NCBI RefSeq assembly: GCF_004519295.1
Contig: NZ_SOZH01000006.1
Coordinates: 248,001 to 312,000, forward strand
Source: Cellulosimicrobium funkei
GTDB lineage: Bacteria > Actinomycetota > Actinomycetes > Actinomycetales > Cellulomonadaceae
Direction of reading: 5' to 3'
DNA: 64,000 bases
The position numbers were made by a program, and so were the translations under genes. The notes below the pieces were generated by a model. It saw only the letters and a list, made by a program, of their open reading frames with translations. It ran no database searches and had not been told where the DNA came from. Positions 1 through 8,210 of the stretch are shown one piece after another. Position 1 is the stretch's first letter, and every line of letters starts with the position of its first letter.

Positions 1-4
1 GCCC

Positions 5-688
5 GTGCTCGAGATCGACCGGGTCACCGTCCGCCACGGCGACGGCGACACCACGGTCGTCGCGCTCGACGAGGTCAGCCTGAGCGTCGCCGCGGGCGAG
101 CTCGTCGGTGTCGTCGGGCCCTCGGGCTCCGGCAAGTCGAGCCTGCTCGCCGTCGCCGGTGCGCTCACGGCGCCGGACTCCGGGACCGTCCGTCTCGAAG
201 GGGTCGACCTCGGCGCGACGAACGACCGCGAGCGGGCCCGGCTGCGGCGCGAGCGCATCGGCTTCGTCTTCCAGTCCGGCAACCTCCTCCCGGCGCTCAC
301 GAGCGTCGACCAGCTCCGGCTCGCGCTGCGGATCGCCGGGATCGACGAGCGCGACCCCCGTGCCCGCGACCCCCGCGAGCTGCTGGGCTCGGTGTCCATG
401 AGCTACCGCGCCGACCGCCGTCCGGACCAGCTCTCGGGCGGCGAGCGGCAGCGCGTGGGGATCGCCCGCGCGCTCGTCGCGAGCCCGGCGCTGCTCCTTG
501 TCGACGAGCCGACGGCGGCGCTCGACCGGGTGCGCAGCCACGAGGTCGTGAGCCTGCTGGCCCGCGAGGTCGAGGCATACGGCGCCGCGGCGCTCATGGT
601 CACGCACGACCACGACGTGCTCGAGCACTGCCACCGGGTCGTCGAGATGGTCGACGGGCGGCTCGGGCTGCCCGCGGTGGCCGGCTGA
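5..688 (+). CDS. ABC transporter ATP-binding protein (LolD/MacB type)
   Basis: This is the nucleotide-binding subunit of an ABC transporter and should hydrolyse ATP at the inner face of the membrane. Visible motifs are Walker A GPSGSGKSS (residues 38-46), Q-loop Gln90, signature LSGGERQ (143-149), Walker B LLLVDEP (163-169) and H-loop His201. The length of 227 aa and the spacing fit the MacB/LolD/FtsE branch, which works with a large permease; no permease follows, so it would lie upstream, outside the window. The GTG start sits four bases from the window edge, so an earlier start cannot be excluded. A TetR regulator follows 120 bp downstream and may control the transporter. The substrate cannot be told. 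Confidence 0.9.
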   Translation: MLEIDRVTVRHGDGDTTVVALDEVSLSVAAGELVGVVGPSGSGKSSLLAVAGALTAPDSGTVRLEGVDLGATNDRERARLRRERIGFVFQSGNLLPALTSVDQLRLALRIAGIDERDPRARDPRELLGSVSMSYRADRRPDQLSGGERQRVGIARALVASPALLLVDEPTAALDRVRSHEVVSLLAREVEAYGAAALMVTHDHDVLEHCHRVVEMVDGRLGLPAVAG

Positions 689-770
689 CGTCGGCGGGCG
701 GCTCCGGGAGGCCGCTCCACCGCCCCCGGTCGGGCATGATGGTCCGGCCGGGGGCCGTCGCGCTCCCGGG

Positions 771-792
771 GGAGCGCTCCGCAGAGCGCTCC
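771..792. promoter_or_regulatory. Inverted repeat, candidate TetR operator
   Basis: The exactly complementary arms GGAGCGCTC (771-779) and GAGCGCTCC (784-792) are separated by CGCA. Each arm also contains the self-palindrome GAGCGCTC. The element ends 16 bp before the TetR start codon, where an autorepression operator would be expected. Binding is inferred, not shown. Confidence 0.45.
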
Positions 793-808
793 GGGAAGGA
801 GGACCCTC

Positions 809-1381
809 GTGCCCAAGATCGCCGCCCCGACGGTGGCCGAGCACCGCGCGGCGCAGCTCCGGACCCTGCTCGACGCCGCGCGCGACCTCATCCGCGAGGA
901 CGGCAGCGGGCTCACGCTCGCGGCGGTCGCGGCGCGGGCCGGGCTCGCCCGATCGAGCGTCTACCAGTACTTCCGGTCGCGGGAGGAGCTGCTCGACGCG
1001 GTCGTCGCCGACGTCGTGCCGCGGTGGTCCGCGCGCATCACCGCCGCGGTGGCCACCGCGGCGTCGCCAGAGGACGCGATCGTCGCCTACGCGCGCGAGA
1101 ACCTGCTCCTCGTGGCCGAGGGCGAGCACGCCGTCGTCGCCGCGCTGCGCGCCGAGGCGGGCCGCGAGGCGCTCGCCCAGCAGAGCGCCGCGATGCACGC
1201 GACGATCCTCGTGCCGCTCGTCGAGGCCCTGGAGCAGCTCGGCGTCCCGGACGCCGCGCGCTCCGCGGAGCTCGTCAACGCCGTGGTGCTCGCCGCGGCC
1301 CGCCAGGTCGAGTCCGGCGAGGACGCGGGCACGACGCTCGCCCGGGTCCGCGCGGTCCTCGGGTGCCTCGCGCCCGCGTGA
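809..1381 (+). CDS. TetR/AcrR family transcriptional regulator
   Basis: This is a 190-residue DNA-binding repressor of TetR type. The N-terminal helix-turn-helix is clear, with TLAAVAARAGLARSSVYQYF at about residues 36-55, followed by the usual FxSREELLDAVV boundary. The C-terminal ligand-binding helices are alanine-rich and not diagnostic. The GTG start has a good Shine-Dalgarno, GGAAGGAGG, about 7 bases upstream. An inverted repeat directly upstream (771-792) may be its own operator. Position after an ABC ATPase suggests control of that transporter, as in many efflux loci; the ligand is unknown. Confidence 0.88.
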   Translation: MPKIAAPTVAEHRAAQLRTLLDAARDLIREDGSGLTLAAVAARAGLARSSVYQYFRSREELLDAVVADVVPRWSARITAAVATAASPEDAIVAYARENLLLVAEGEHAVVAALRAEAGREALAQQSAAMHATILVPLVEALEQLGVPDAARSAELVNAVVLAAARQVESGEDAGTTLARVRAVLGCLAPA

Positions 1382-1423
1382 CCGCCGTCGGCGGGTGGTG
1401 CGCGCCGTGTCGGCGGCGTGACG

Positions 1424-1429
1424 GACAAT
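1424..1429 (+). promoter_or_regulatory. -10 element of leaderless recO
   Basis: GACAAT lies six bases before GTG 1436, the spacing expected when transcription starts at the first base of the start codon. It decides the start of recO against the upstream GTG at 1418. Confidence 0.5.
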
Positions 1430-1435
1430 AGGGGC

Positions 1436-2254
1436 GTGGTGCTGTACCGAGACGACGCGATCGTGCTGCGCGCCCAGAAGCTGGGCGAGGCGGACCGCAT
1501 CGTCACCCTCCTGACGCGCGAGCACGGGAAGGTGCGCGCCGTCGGCAAGGGCGTGCGCCGCACGTCGTCCCGGTTCGGCGCGCGGCTCGAGCCGTTCATG
1601 CTCGTGGACGTCCAGCTCTACGCGGGCCGGTCGCTGGACACGGTGACGCAGGCGGAGACGATCGGCCCGTACGCGCGCCGGATCTGCGAGGACTACGGCC
1701 TGTACACGGCGGGTGCCGCGATGCTCGAGACCGCGGAGCGCCTCGTCGCCGACGAGCGCGAGCCCGCCGTGCAGCAGTACTGGCTGCTCGCGGGCGCGCT
1801 GCGGGCGCTCTCGGAGCACGCGCACGCGCCGGGGCTCGTGCTCGACTCCTACCTCCTGCGCGCGCTCGCCGTCGCGGGCTGGGCGCCGTCGTTCGTCGAC
1901 TGCGCGCGGTGCGGCGAGCCGGGCCCGCACCACGCGTTCGCCGTCGCGCAGGGCGGGGCCGTGTGCTCGCGCTGCCGCCCGCCGGGCTCGACGGCGCCCG
2001 CGCCCCAGACCTTCGCCCTGCTCGCCGCGCTGCTCGCGGGGGAGTGGGACGCGGCCGACGCGTCGGACGCCCGGCACCGCAAGGAAGCGAGCGGCCTCGT
2101 GGCCGCGTACAGCCAATACCACCTGGAGAGAACGTTGCGATCACTGCGCATGGTGGAGCGGGACGCCCCCGCCCCGCACGTCCCCGCCGTCCCGCACGCC
2201 GACGAGGCCGCCGCCTCCGCGGACCCGCGCGCCGGTGCCGGGGCGGACGCCTGA
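1436..2254 (+). CDS. recO: DNA repair protein RecO
   Basis: RecO loads RecA onto single-stranded DNA with RecR during gap repair. The N-terminal OB-fold region is recognisable ([20 protein letters not shown], then [15 protein letters not shown]), and the C-terminal half carries a zinc-binding pattern CARC...CSRC at about residues 153-183. The length of 272 aa is slightly above the usual 240-270, with an alanine/proline-rich tail. I chose GTG 1436 because a GACAAT hexamer precedes it by six bases; an in-frame GTG at 1418 is the alternative. The stop overlaps the uppS start by one base (TGATG), so the two are translationally coupled. Confidence 0.93.
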   Translation: MVLYRDDAIVLRAQKLGEADRIVTLLTREHGKVRAVGKGVRRTSSRFGARLEPFMLVDVQLYAGRSLDTVTQAETIGPYARRICEDYGLYTAGAAMLETAERLVADEREPAVQQYWLLAGALRALSEHAHAPGLVLDSYLLRALAVAGWAPSFVDCARCGEPGPHHAFAVAQGGAVCSRCRPPGSTAPAPQTFALLAALLAGEWDAADASDARHRKEASGLVAAYSQYHLERTLRSLRMVERDAPAPHVPAVPHADEAAASADPRAGAGADA

Positions 2255-3057
2255 TGGCGCGGCGCACGTACCAGCCGCCGTTCCCGCACCCCAGCGGTGC
2301 GCGGCCCCCGGCGATCCCGGCGCAGTTCGTGCCGAACCACGTGGCGGTCGTCATGGACGGCAACGGCCGCTGGGCCAACGCGCGCGGGCTGCCGCGCACC
2401 GCGGGCCACGAGGCCGGCGAGGCGGCGCTGCTCGACGTCGTCGCGGGCGCCATCGAGATCGGCGTCAAGCACGTGTCGGCGTACGCGTTCTCGACCGAGA
2501 ACTGGAAGCGCTCGCCCGACGAGGTCCGCTTCCTCATGGGCTTCAACCGCGACGTGATCCGGCGTCGCCGCGACGAGATGGACTCGTGGGGCGTGCGCGT
2601 GCGGTGGGCGGGGCGTCGTCCGCGGCTCTGGGCGTCCGTGATCAAGGAGCTCGAGGTCGCGGAGGAGCAGACGAAGCAGAACGACGTCTGCACGCTCACG
2701 ATGTGCGTCAACTACGGGGGGCGCGCCGAGATCGCCGACGCCGCGGCCGCCATCGCGCGCGAGGTCGCCGCCGGGCGGATCGACCCGCGCAAGGTCACGG
2801 AGCGGACCGTCCAGCAGCACCTCGACGAGCCCGACCTGCCGGACGTGGACCTGTTCCTGCGCAGCTCGGGCGAGCAGCGCACGTCGAACTTCATGCTGTG
2901 GCAGGCCGCGTACGCGGAGCTCGTGTTCCTCCCGGAGCCCTGGCCCGACGTGGACCGCCGCTCGCTGTGGCGCGCCGTCGAGGAGTACGCGCGCCGCGAC
3001 CGCCGCTACGGCGGTGCGGTCGACGCGGTGGGCGGGACGGCGGGCGGCCCGGCCTGA
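2254..3057 (+). CDS. uppS: Isoprenyl (undecaprenyl) diphosphate synthase
   Basis: A cis-prenyltransferase that condenses isopentenyl diphosphate onto an allylic primer to make the long-chain polyprenyl carrier for cell-wall synthesis. Family motifs are present in order: [13 protein letters not shown] with catalytic Asp35, FSTENWKRS, the [18 protein letters not shown] block that binds IPP, and [12 protein letters not shown]. At 267 aa it has normal length, with a short extra N-terminus. The ATG overlaps the recO stop, as in many actinobacteria. It could be the Z,E-farnesyl rather than the decaprenyl enzyme; product length cannot be read from sequence. Confidence 0.94.
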   Translation: MARRTYQPPFPHPSGARPPAIPAQFVPNHVAVVMDGNGRWANARGLPRTAGHEAGEAALLDVVAGAIEIGVKHVSAYAFSTENWKRSPDEVRFLMGFNRDVIRRRRDEMDSWGVRVRWAGRRPRLWASVIKELEVAEEQTKQNDVCTLTMCVNYGGRAEIADAAAAIAREVAAGRIDPRKVTERTVQQHLDEPDLPDVDLFLRSSGEQRTSNFMLWQAAYAELVFLPEPWPDVDRRSLWRAVEEYARRDRRYGGAVDAVGGTAGGPA

Positions 3058-3113
3058 CGTCGCGCGCGGAGCAGCGCGTGCCTTGTCGCCGGGACGCCGT
3101 GGGAGGCGGCCGG

Positions 3114-3119
3114 TAGCGT
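3114..3119 (+). promoter_or_regulatory. -10 element of a leaderless VOC gene
   Basis: TAGCGT is seven bases before ATG 3127. There is no Shine-Dalgarno in between. This favours ATG 3127 over the upstream GTG at 3118. Confidence 0.5.
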
Positions 3120-3126
3120 GCGCGGC

Positions 3127-3501
3127 ATGACTCTGAGCATCGGCATGGTGACCGTCGACTCCACCGACCCGCGGCCGCTCGCCCAGTGGTGGGCGCGCCA
3201 CCTCGGCGGGCGGCTCGTCGACGAGGCGGACGGGTGGTTCCTCGAGGTCGTGCCCGCCGAGGGGGTGACGGCTCCGGTCCTCGGGTTCCAGCGCGTCGAG
3301 GACCCGACGCCCGGCAAGAACCGGCTGCACCTCGACCTCGGCACGTCCGACCGCGAGGCGGACGTCGCGTCGCTCGTGGCGGACGGCGCGACGCTCGTCG
3401 GGGAGCACACCATCCCCGGGTACCGCTGGGCGGTGCTGGCCGACCCGCAGGGCAACCAGTTCTGCGTCGGCGCGCCCGAGGAGCCGACGAGCGTCGGTTG
3501 A
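3127..3501 (+). CDS. VOC family (glyoxalase-like) protein
   Basis: A single vicinal-oxygen-chelate domain of 124 aa. It shows the fold's first beta strand (IGMVTVDSTDPRPLAQWWARHLGG), the central LHLDLGTSDREADV and the final WAVLADPQGNQFCV. Proteins of this size usually form dimers and cover glyoxalases, dioxygenases and antibiotic-binding proteins; no substrate can be assigned. The family's metal-ligand pattern is incomplete, so it may not be an enzyme. It stands alone, converging on the hydrolase at 3532-4209 with a 30-bp gap. Confidence 0.82.
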   Translation: MTLSIGMVTVDSTDPRPLAQWWARHLGGRLVDEADGWFLEVVPAEGVTAPVLGFQRVEDPTPGKNRLHLDLGTSDREADVASLVADGATLVGEHTIPGYRWAVLADPQGNQFCVGAPEEPTSVG

Positions 3502-3531
3502 GGCGCGCGGTCGTCCCGTCGGGTCGGCCCG

Positions 3532-4209
3532 TCAGCGAGCCAGCGCGTCGAGCCGGGCGGCGAGCTCGGCCGGGCGGCTGAGCGCCACGAGGTGGCCGCC
3601 CGGCATCGTCTCGACCTCGGCACCGAGCCGCTCGCGCGCGACGGCGCGTTGGAACGGCGGCGGGAAGAGGCGGTCGTCGTCGCCCTGCAGCACGACCGTG
3701 GGCACGGCCGGCCAGGCGCAGGCGGGCCACGGCTCGGCGAAGGACCGCTCGGACGGCTGCCGGTCGCTGCGCTGCACGACGGCCGCGACCGGGTCCGGCA
3801 CGTCGTGGAAGAAGTCGTCCACGGGGTCGAACGGGCCCAGGCCCGTGGCGGCACGACGCGCGGCGTGGTCCGTCGCCCGCCACCAGTCGCCCCCGCTCTC
3901 GCCCGGTCGCGGGATCATCGGGTTGAGCAGCACGAGCAGGCGGACCGCCTCGCGCTCGCACACGAGCGGCCCGACGTACGCGCCCATGGACTGGGCGACG
4001 ACGACGAGGTCGTCCCGCTCGGCGGGGGCCGTCGCCCGGCGCAGCGTCGTCACCGCGACGTCGGTGAGGTCCGCCCAGTCGTGGCCCTCGTCGTGCTGGG
4101 GGAGGTCGACGGCGACCGGCCGGTGGCCGAGCCGGTCGAGCTCCGGGACGAGCAGGTCCCAGTACGCGGGGTCGCCGCCGGCGCCGGGCAGCAGGAGGAA
4201 CGTCGTCAT
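3532..4209 (-). CDS. Alpha/beta hydrolase
   Basis: A 225-residue serine hydrolase of the alpha/beta fold. The opening FLLLPGAGGDPAYWDLLVPEL carries the oxyanion-hole loop, VVVAQSMGAYVG (about residues 90-101) is the nucleophile elbow with Ser in A-x-S-x-G, and a late Asp (QGDDDRLF) and His (MPGGHLVAL) complete the triad. The first elbow Gly is Ala, common in this subfamily. It lies 30 bp downstream of the membrane protein 4240-4848 and may be the last gene of the zinc operon, though nothing functional links it. No Shine-Dalgarno is visible before the ATG. Substrate unknown. Confidence 0.85.
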   Translation of the reverse strand: MTTFLLLPGAGGDPAYWDLLVPELDRLGHRPVAVDLPQHDEGHDWADLTDVAVTTLRRATAPAERDDLVVVAQSMGAYVGPLVCEREAVRLLVLLNPMIPRPGESGGDWWRATDHAARRAATGLGPFDPVDDFFHDVPDPVAAVVQRSDRQPSERSFAEPWPACAWPAVPTVVLQGDDDRLFPPPFQRAVARERLGAEVETMPGGHLVALSRPAELAARLDALAR

Positions 4210-4239
4210 GGAGGTTCGGACGGTCCGGGACGCGTCATC

Positions 4240-4848
4240 TCATCGGTCGGTGTGCGGCGCGTCCTCGTCGCGAGGGAGCGTCGCCTGCCCGTCCAGCGCG
4301 GGGACGTCCCCGGCGGGCGCGCCGGTCGGCACGACCGCGGCGTCGGCGCCCGCCCGGGCGGCCCGACGGCGGGCCATGAGGACCACCGCCACGACGACCA
4401 CGACGACGATCGCGACGAGCACCGCGACGCCCGTCGGCGAGCCCGTCGCGGCGGCGAACGCGGCGGTCCACACCGCCCACCCGACGGTCGCGTAGATCGT
4501 CGCGTGCACCGCGCACCCGAGGATCATGGCCGCGAGGTAGCGCCCGAACGGCATGCGCACGACGCCCGCGGCGGCGTTGATCACGGTCTTCGTCCCGGTC
4601 GCGAGGAACGACGCGGGCACCGCGAGCACGCCCCACCGCCGCACGGTCTCGATCCCGCGTGCGGCCGACCGTCCGGACAGCCAGGCGTGGACGCGCGCGA
4701 CCCACGGCTTGACGGGGCGTGTGCGGTCGAGCGTCCACGTCGTGACGAGGCGCGCGATCCAGTAGGTCGCCTGCGTCCGCACGAACGCGATCGCGAAGAA
4801 GAAGGCGAAGAGCGCGGCGAACGGGGCGCCGTCCAGCGCGTCGGGCAC
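4240..4848 (-). CDS. Membrane protein, possible VTT/DedA-like
   Basis: A 202-residue predicted integral membrane protein. Hydrophobic segments occur near the N-terminus (FAALFAFFFAIAFVR), in the middle (ASFLATGTKTVINAAAGVV and ILGCAVHATIYATVGWAVW) and near residues 135-160. The motif PFGRYLAAMILGCAVH and the preceding Gly-rich stretch resemble the VTT domain of DedA-like proteins, which are thought to move lipids or ions; this is family resemblance only. The C-terminal 40 residues are polar. The GTG start lies three bases after the zur stop, so it is probably in the zinc operon. Confidence 0.7.
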   Translation of the reverse strand: MPDALDGAPFAALFAFFFAIAFVRTQATYWIARLVTTWTLDRTRPVKPWVARVHAWLSGRSAARGIETVRRWGVLAVPASFLATGTKTVINAAAGVVRMPFGRYLAAMILGCAVHATIYATVGWAVWTAAFAAATGSPTGVAVLVAIVVVVVVAVVLMARRRAARAGADAAVVPTGAPAGDVPALDGQATLPRDEDAPHTDR

Positions 4849-4851
4849 CGC

Positions 4852-5253
4852 TCAGTCCTGGACGGCGGTGGCCCGCGCGCAGCCCGCGCACGTGCCGAAC
4901 AGCTCGATGGTGTGCTGGATGTCGACGAACCCGTGCGAGGTGCCGACCTGGTTGGCCCAGGCCTCGACCGTCGGGCCGTCGATCTCGACGGTCCGCCCGC
5001 ACGCCCGGCACACGAGGTGGTGGTGGTGCTCGCGGCGCTCGCACCGGCGGTAGAGGTTCTCGCCCTCCTCGGTGCGCAGCACGTCCACGTCGCCGCCGTC
5101 CGCGAGGCTCTGCAGCGTGCGGTAGACGGTGGCGAGCCCCACGTTGTCGCCGCGCGTGCGCAGGATCTCGTGGAGCTGCTGGGCGCTGCGGAAGTCCTCC
5201 AGGTCCTCCAGCGCGTCCGAGACGGCGGCGCGCTGGCGGGTCATGCGCTGCAC
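4852..5253 (-). CDS. zur: Zinc uptake regulator Zur (Fur family)
   Basis: A Fur-family metalloregulator that, when zinc-loaded, represses zinc uptake genes. The winged helix covers residues 5-60 (RSAQQLHEILRTRG, GLATVYRTLQSLADGG). The regulatory histidine cluster EHHHHLVC and two CxxC pairs (CRAC, CAGC) that hold structural zinc are visible. It is the fourth gene of the operon it should control, giving negative feedback. GTG 5253 has GGAGG six bases upstream; ATG 5244 would instead give a 4-bp ATGA overlap with the znuB stop. The operon's znuACB content argues for zinc over iron. Confidence 0.9.
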   Translation of the reverse strand: MQRMTRQRAAVSDALEDLEDFRSAQQLHEILRTRGDNVGLATVYRTLQSLADGGDVDVLRTEEGENLYRRCERREHHHHLVCRACGRTVEIDGPTVEAWANQVGTSHGFVDIQHTIELFGTCAGCARATAVQD

Positions 5254-6209
5254 GGGTCACCTCCGGTGGTGCGGTGGGTCGACCCCGAGGGTACGAGGTC
5301 GAGCTCGACGTCGTCGGGGATGTCCGGGTGCGGGTCCCGCGCGACGCGCGGCCGCCGTCGGACCCACAGGGGTCGCAGCGCGGCGACGACGAGGTACGTC
5401 GCGATCGCGAGGACGACGATCGTCGCACCCGGCGAGACGTTGTTCCAGTACGTGAAGGACAGCCCGACGACGCACACGACCACCCCGACGACCGACGCGA
5501 CGAGCATCGTGCGGCGGAACGAGCGCGTGACGAGCTGGGCGACCGCGACGGGCACGATCATGAGGGCGCTGACGAGCAGCAGCCCGACGACCCGCATCGA
5601 CACGGTCACGGTGAGCGCGGCGACGACGGCGACCGCGATGTTCAGCGTGCGCACGGGCAGGCCGGACGCGCGCGCGAACTCCTCGTCGTGGCTCACCGAG
5701 AACAGCGCGGCCCGCAGGCCGACACCGACGAGCAGGATCACCGCGCTGAGGACGACCGTGAGGACGAGGTCCGACGACGTCACCGTCGAGATCGAGCCGA
5801 ACAGGTACTGCATGAGGCTGCCCGACGAGCCGCCCGCGAGGCCGATGAGCAGGACGCCGCCCGCGATGCCGCCGTAGAACAGGAGCGCGAGCGCGAGGTC
5901 ACCGCTCGTGCGGCCCCGCTCGCGCACGAGCTCGATCGCGACCGCGCCGAGCACCGCCGCGACGACCGCGCCGGGGATCGCGAGCGCGTCGTTCGGCACG
6001 ACGCCCATCGCGGCGCCGACGAGCCACCCGAGCGCGACGCCCGTGAGCGCGACGTGCCCGATGCCGTCGCCGAGCAGCGAGAGCTTGCGCTGCACGAGGT
6101 ACGTGCCGACGACGGGGGCGCTGACGCCGACGAGCAGCGCCGCGAGGAGGGCGCGCTGCATGAGCGGGTCGGTGAGCAGCAGGGAGATCTCGGAGAACAG
6201 GGGGGTCAT
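5241..6209 (-). CDS. znuB: Zinc ABC transporter permease
   Basis: The membrane subunit of the ABC-3 (ZnuB/TroC) type importer, 322 aa with about eight or nine hydrophobic segments. Characteristic are the N-terminal PLMQRALLAALLVGVSAPVVG, the LSLLGDGIGHVALTGVALGW motif, and the C-terminal VGLLLVSALMIVPVAVAQ. The polar C-terminal 30 residues are unusual but short. The ATG overlaps the znuC stop by 4 bp (ATGA), so translation is coupled. It should pass Zn2+ delivered by ZnuA. Confidence 0.93.
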   Translation of the reverse strand: MTPLFSEISLLLTDPLMQRALLAALLVGVSAPVVGTYLVQRKLSLLGDGIGHVALTGVALGWLVGAAMGVVPNDALAIPGAVVAAVLGAVAIELVRERGRTSGDLALALLFYGGIAGGVLLIGLAGGSSGSLMQYLFGSISTVTSSDLVLTVVLSAVILLVGVGLRAALFSVSHDEEFARASGLPVRTLNIAVAVVAALTVTVSMRVVGLLLVSALMIVPVAVAQLVTRSFRRTMLVASVVGVVVCVVGLSFTYWNNVSPGATIVVLAIATYLVVAALRPLWVRRRPRVARDPHPDIPDDVELDLVPSGSTHRTTGGDPCSA

Positions 6210-7036
6210 GAGGCCGTCCTGGGTGCGTGGCCTGCGGAGAGGTCGGGGTTCAGGGTGTCGGTGAGGCCCGTCTCCGGGCCCGCGGGACGGTTGTCGCCGT
6301 CGACGGGCTCGTGCGGGTGCAGGTGCTGGTGCGTCGCGCCCGCGTGCGTGGACGACGCGCGGGGCGGGGCGCCGTCGTGCACGACGCGCCCGTGGCGCAG
6401 GACGACCGCGCGCTCGACGAGCGGGGCGAGCGCCCCGAGCTCGTGGAGCACCACGAGGACCGTGAGGCCGTCGCCCACGAGGCGCGTCATCGTCGCGGCG
6501 AACGCCTCCTGGCTCGGCTTGTCGACGCCCGCGACGGGCTCGTCCAGCACGAGCAGGTCGGGCCGGCGCACGAGGGCGCGCGCGATGAGCACGCGCTGCT
6601 GCTGCCCGCCCGAGAGCTCGGCCGTCGAGTCGTCGGCGCGGTCCGCGAGGCCCACGAGCTCGAGCGCCTCGACCGTGCGGTCGCGCCACCCGCGCGGGAG
6701 CCGGAGACGGCCGCCGCCGAGGAGCCCGGACGCGACGACCTCCGACGCGGTGGACGGCATGCCCGAGGGTGCGCTCACGCGTTGCGGCACGTACCCGAGC
6801 CGCCGCCACGGCAGCCGCGGGCCGAGCGGCGCGCCGAACAGGTCGACGGAGCCGCGGGAGAGCGGCACGATCCCGACGAGCGCGCGGACCAGCGTCGACT
6901 TGCCCGAGCCGTTCGCGCCGAGGAGCGAGACGACCTCGCCCGCGCGGACCGAGAGGTCGATGCCGCGCAGGATCTCGCTCCCGCCGAGGGTCACGTGGAC
7001 GTCGCGCGCGGCGATCAGCTCCGGTGCGTCCGTCAT
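6206..7036 (-). CDS. znuC: Zinc ABC transporter ATP-binding protein
   Basis: The ATPase of the zinc importer, 276 aa. Walker A is GANGSGKST (about residue 39), the signature LSGGQQQR, Walker B LLVLDEPVAGVD and the H-loop VLHEL. After about residue 215 a polar tail contains HAGATHQHLHPHEP, a histidine-rich stretch that could bind zinc, as seen in several ZnuC proteins. ATG 7036 overlaps the znuA stop by 4 bp; GTG 7042 is an alternative two codons upstream. Neither has a Shine-Dalgarno, consistent with coupling. Confidence 0.93.
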   Translation of the reverse strand: MTDAPELIAARDVHVTLGGSEILRGIDLSVRAGEVVSLLGANGSGKSTLVRALVGIVPLSRGSVDLFGAPLGPRLPWRRLGYVPQRVSAPSGMPSTASEVVASGLLGGGRLRLPRGWRDRTVEALELVGLADRADDSTAELSGGQQQRVLIARALVRRPDLLVLDEPVAGVDKPSQEAFAATMTRLVGDGLTVLVVLHELGALAPLVERAVVLRHGRVVHDGAPPRASSTHAGATHQHLHPHEPVDGDNRPAGPETGLTDTLNPDLSAGHAPRTAS

Positions 7037-8049
7037 GCGCACGCGAGGCCGGACGTGAGCGCCTCGAGGTTGGACTCCATGACCTCACGGTAGTCCGTCG
7101 CGCCCTCCGCGAGGCTCTCGAGCGGGTCGAGCAGCGCGGTCCGGACGCCGAGGTCGTCGGCGAGCGTCTGCGTCACCTTGGGGCTGACGAGCGTCTCGAA
7201 GAAGAGCGTGGTCACGCCGTTCTCCCGGACGACCTCGCCCACCTCGCGCAGGCGCGCGGGGGAGGGCTCCGCCTCCGGGTCGATCCCGGAGATCCCGACC
7301 TGGTGCAGGTCGTAGCGCTCGGCGAGGTAGCCGAAGGCCTCGTGGGAGGTGACGAGCGTCGCACCCGCGCACGGGGCGAGCGCCCCGGCGAACTCGGCGT
7401 CCAGGTCGTCGAGATCCGCGGTGAGGGCGGCGGCACCGGCCGCGTAGTCGTCGGCGTGGTCGGGGTCGAGCGCGGAGAGCTCGTCGGCGACGGCGTCGCC
7501 CACCGAGGCCAGACGGGTCGGGTCGAGCCAGAAGTGCGGGTCCGTGGAGCCGTGGTCGTGACCGTCGCCCGACTCGTCCGCGTGCTCGGCGTGCTCCTCC
7601 GCGGTCTCGTCGGCGTGCTCGCCCTCGCCGCCGGGGTGCTCCTCGAGCCCGGCCGACGCCGCGGCGTCGACCACGTGCTCGGGGGCGCGCTGCTCGATCC
7701 CCTCGTCGACCGCGGGCTGGAACCCCGAGAGGTAGACGACGAGGTCGGCGTCGCCGATCGAGCGGACCTGCGCGGGCGCGAGCTCGAGGTCGTGCGGCTC
7801 GGCCGCGGGCGGCGTGAGGTTCGCGACGTCGACGTGCTCCCCGCCGACCTGCTCGACGACGTACTGGAGCGGGTAGAACGACGCGAGCACCTGGAGCCGG
7901 CCGTCGTCGCCTCCTCCTCCTCCTCCTCCTCCTCCCGAGCCGCCGTCCCCGGGGGAGTCGCCGGGGGAGCAGGACGCGACGAGCGCGGCCGTGGCGAGGG
8001 CGGCGGTGGTGGCGAGGGCGCGACGGCGCCGGGCGGGGGAGCGGTGCAT
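7033..8049 (-). CDS. znuA: Zinc ABC transporter substrate-binding lipoprotein
   Basis: The extracellular zinc-capture lipoprotein, 338 aa. An arginine-rich start and hydrophobic stretch end in the lipobox VASC (Cys27). A nine-glycine linker follows, encoded by a CTC/CCT trinucleotide run (7911-7935). The cluster A-I metal-binding lobes are typical, and an acidic/histidine-rich loop (EHADETAEEHAEHADES, GHDHG) precedes DPHFWLDP. ATG 8049 is seven bases after a GAGACT -10 element with TTGACA 18 bp further upstream, so the gene is probably leaderless; GTG 8055 is the longer option. It heads the znuA-znuC-znuB-zur operon. Confidence 0.94.
   Translation of the reverse strand: MHRSPARRRRALATTAALATAALVASCSPGDSPGDGGSGGGGGGGGGDDGRLQVLASFYPLQYVVEQVGGEHVDVANLTPPAAEPHDLELAPAQVRSIGDADLVVYLSGFQPAVDEGIEQRAPEHVVDAAASAGLEEHPGGEGEHADETAEEHAEHADESGDGHDHGSTDPHFWLDPTRLASVGDAVADELSALDPDHADDYAAGAAALTADLDDLDAEFAGALAPCAGATLVTSHEAFGYLAERYDLHQVGISGIDPEAEPSPARLREVGEVVRENGVTTLFFETLVSPKVTQTLADDLGVRTALLDPLESLAEGATDYREVMESNLEALTSGLACA
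7911..7935. repeat. Trinucleotide repeat coding for poly-glycine in ZnuA
   Basis: A perfect CTC/CCT tandem run encodes, on the minus strand, the Gly linker between the lipid anchor and the binding domain of ZnuA. Such runs can change length by slippage without breaking the frame. Confidence 0.8.
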
Positions 8050-8056
8050 GACCACC

Positions 8057-8086
8057 AGTCTCCGCCTTCTTGAGAATGAATGTCAA
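8057..8086 (-). promoter_or_regulatory. Promoter of the znu operon
   Basis: On the minus strand TTGACA (8081-8086) and GAGACT (8057-8062) are separated by 18 bp, and ATG 8049 follows seven bases later. The Zur box 8071-8085 covers most of the -35 and the spacer, so bound repressor would block polymerase. Confidence 0.6.
8071..8085. promoter_or_regulatory. Zur box
   Basis: TGAGAATGAATGTCA is an imperfect 15-bp palindrome whose half-sites TGAGAAT and TGACATT agree at five of seven positions. It resembles actinobacterial Zur/Fur boxes (TGAnAATnATTnTCA type, from general knowledge). It lies on the znuA promoter, in front of an operon that itself encodes zur. Confidence 0.65.
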
Positions 8087-8210
8087 AACCGTTCCCGGTG
8101 AGCCGGGTCACGGCCGGGTACGCTGGTCGGTCGGCGCCCGTGCGGGCGTCGCCCACCCGTCCAGCCCCCACGAGCCACGTGCGGGGCCGTGAGCACCAGG
8201 AGTGATGTCC

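Noticed and set aside
8087-8210. A possible glycine riboswitch or T-box before glyS.
   Set aside because: The leader is under 100 nt and lacks a T-box sequence, specifier stem or tandem glycine aptamer features that I could find.
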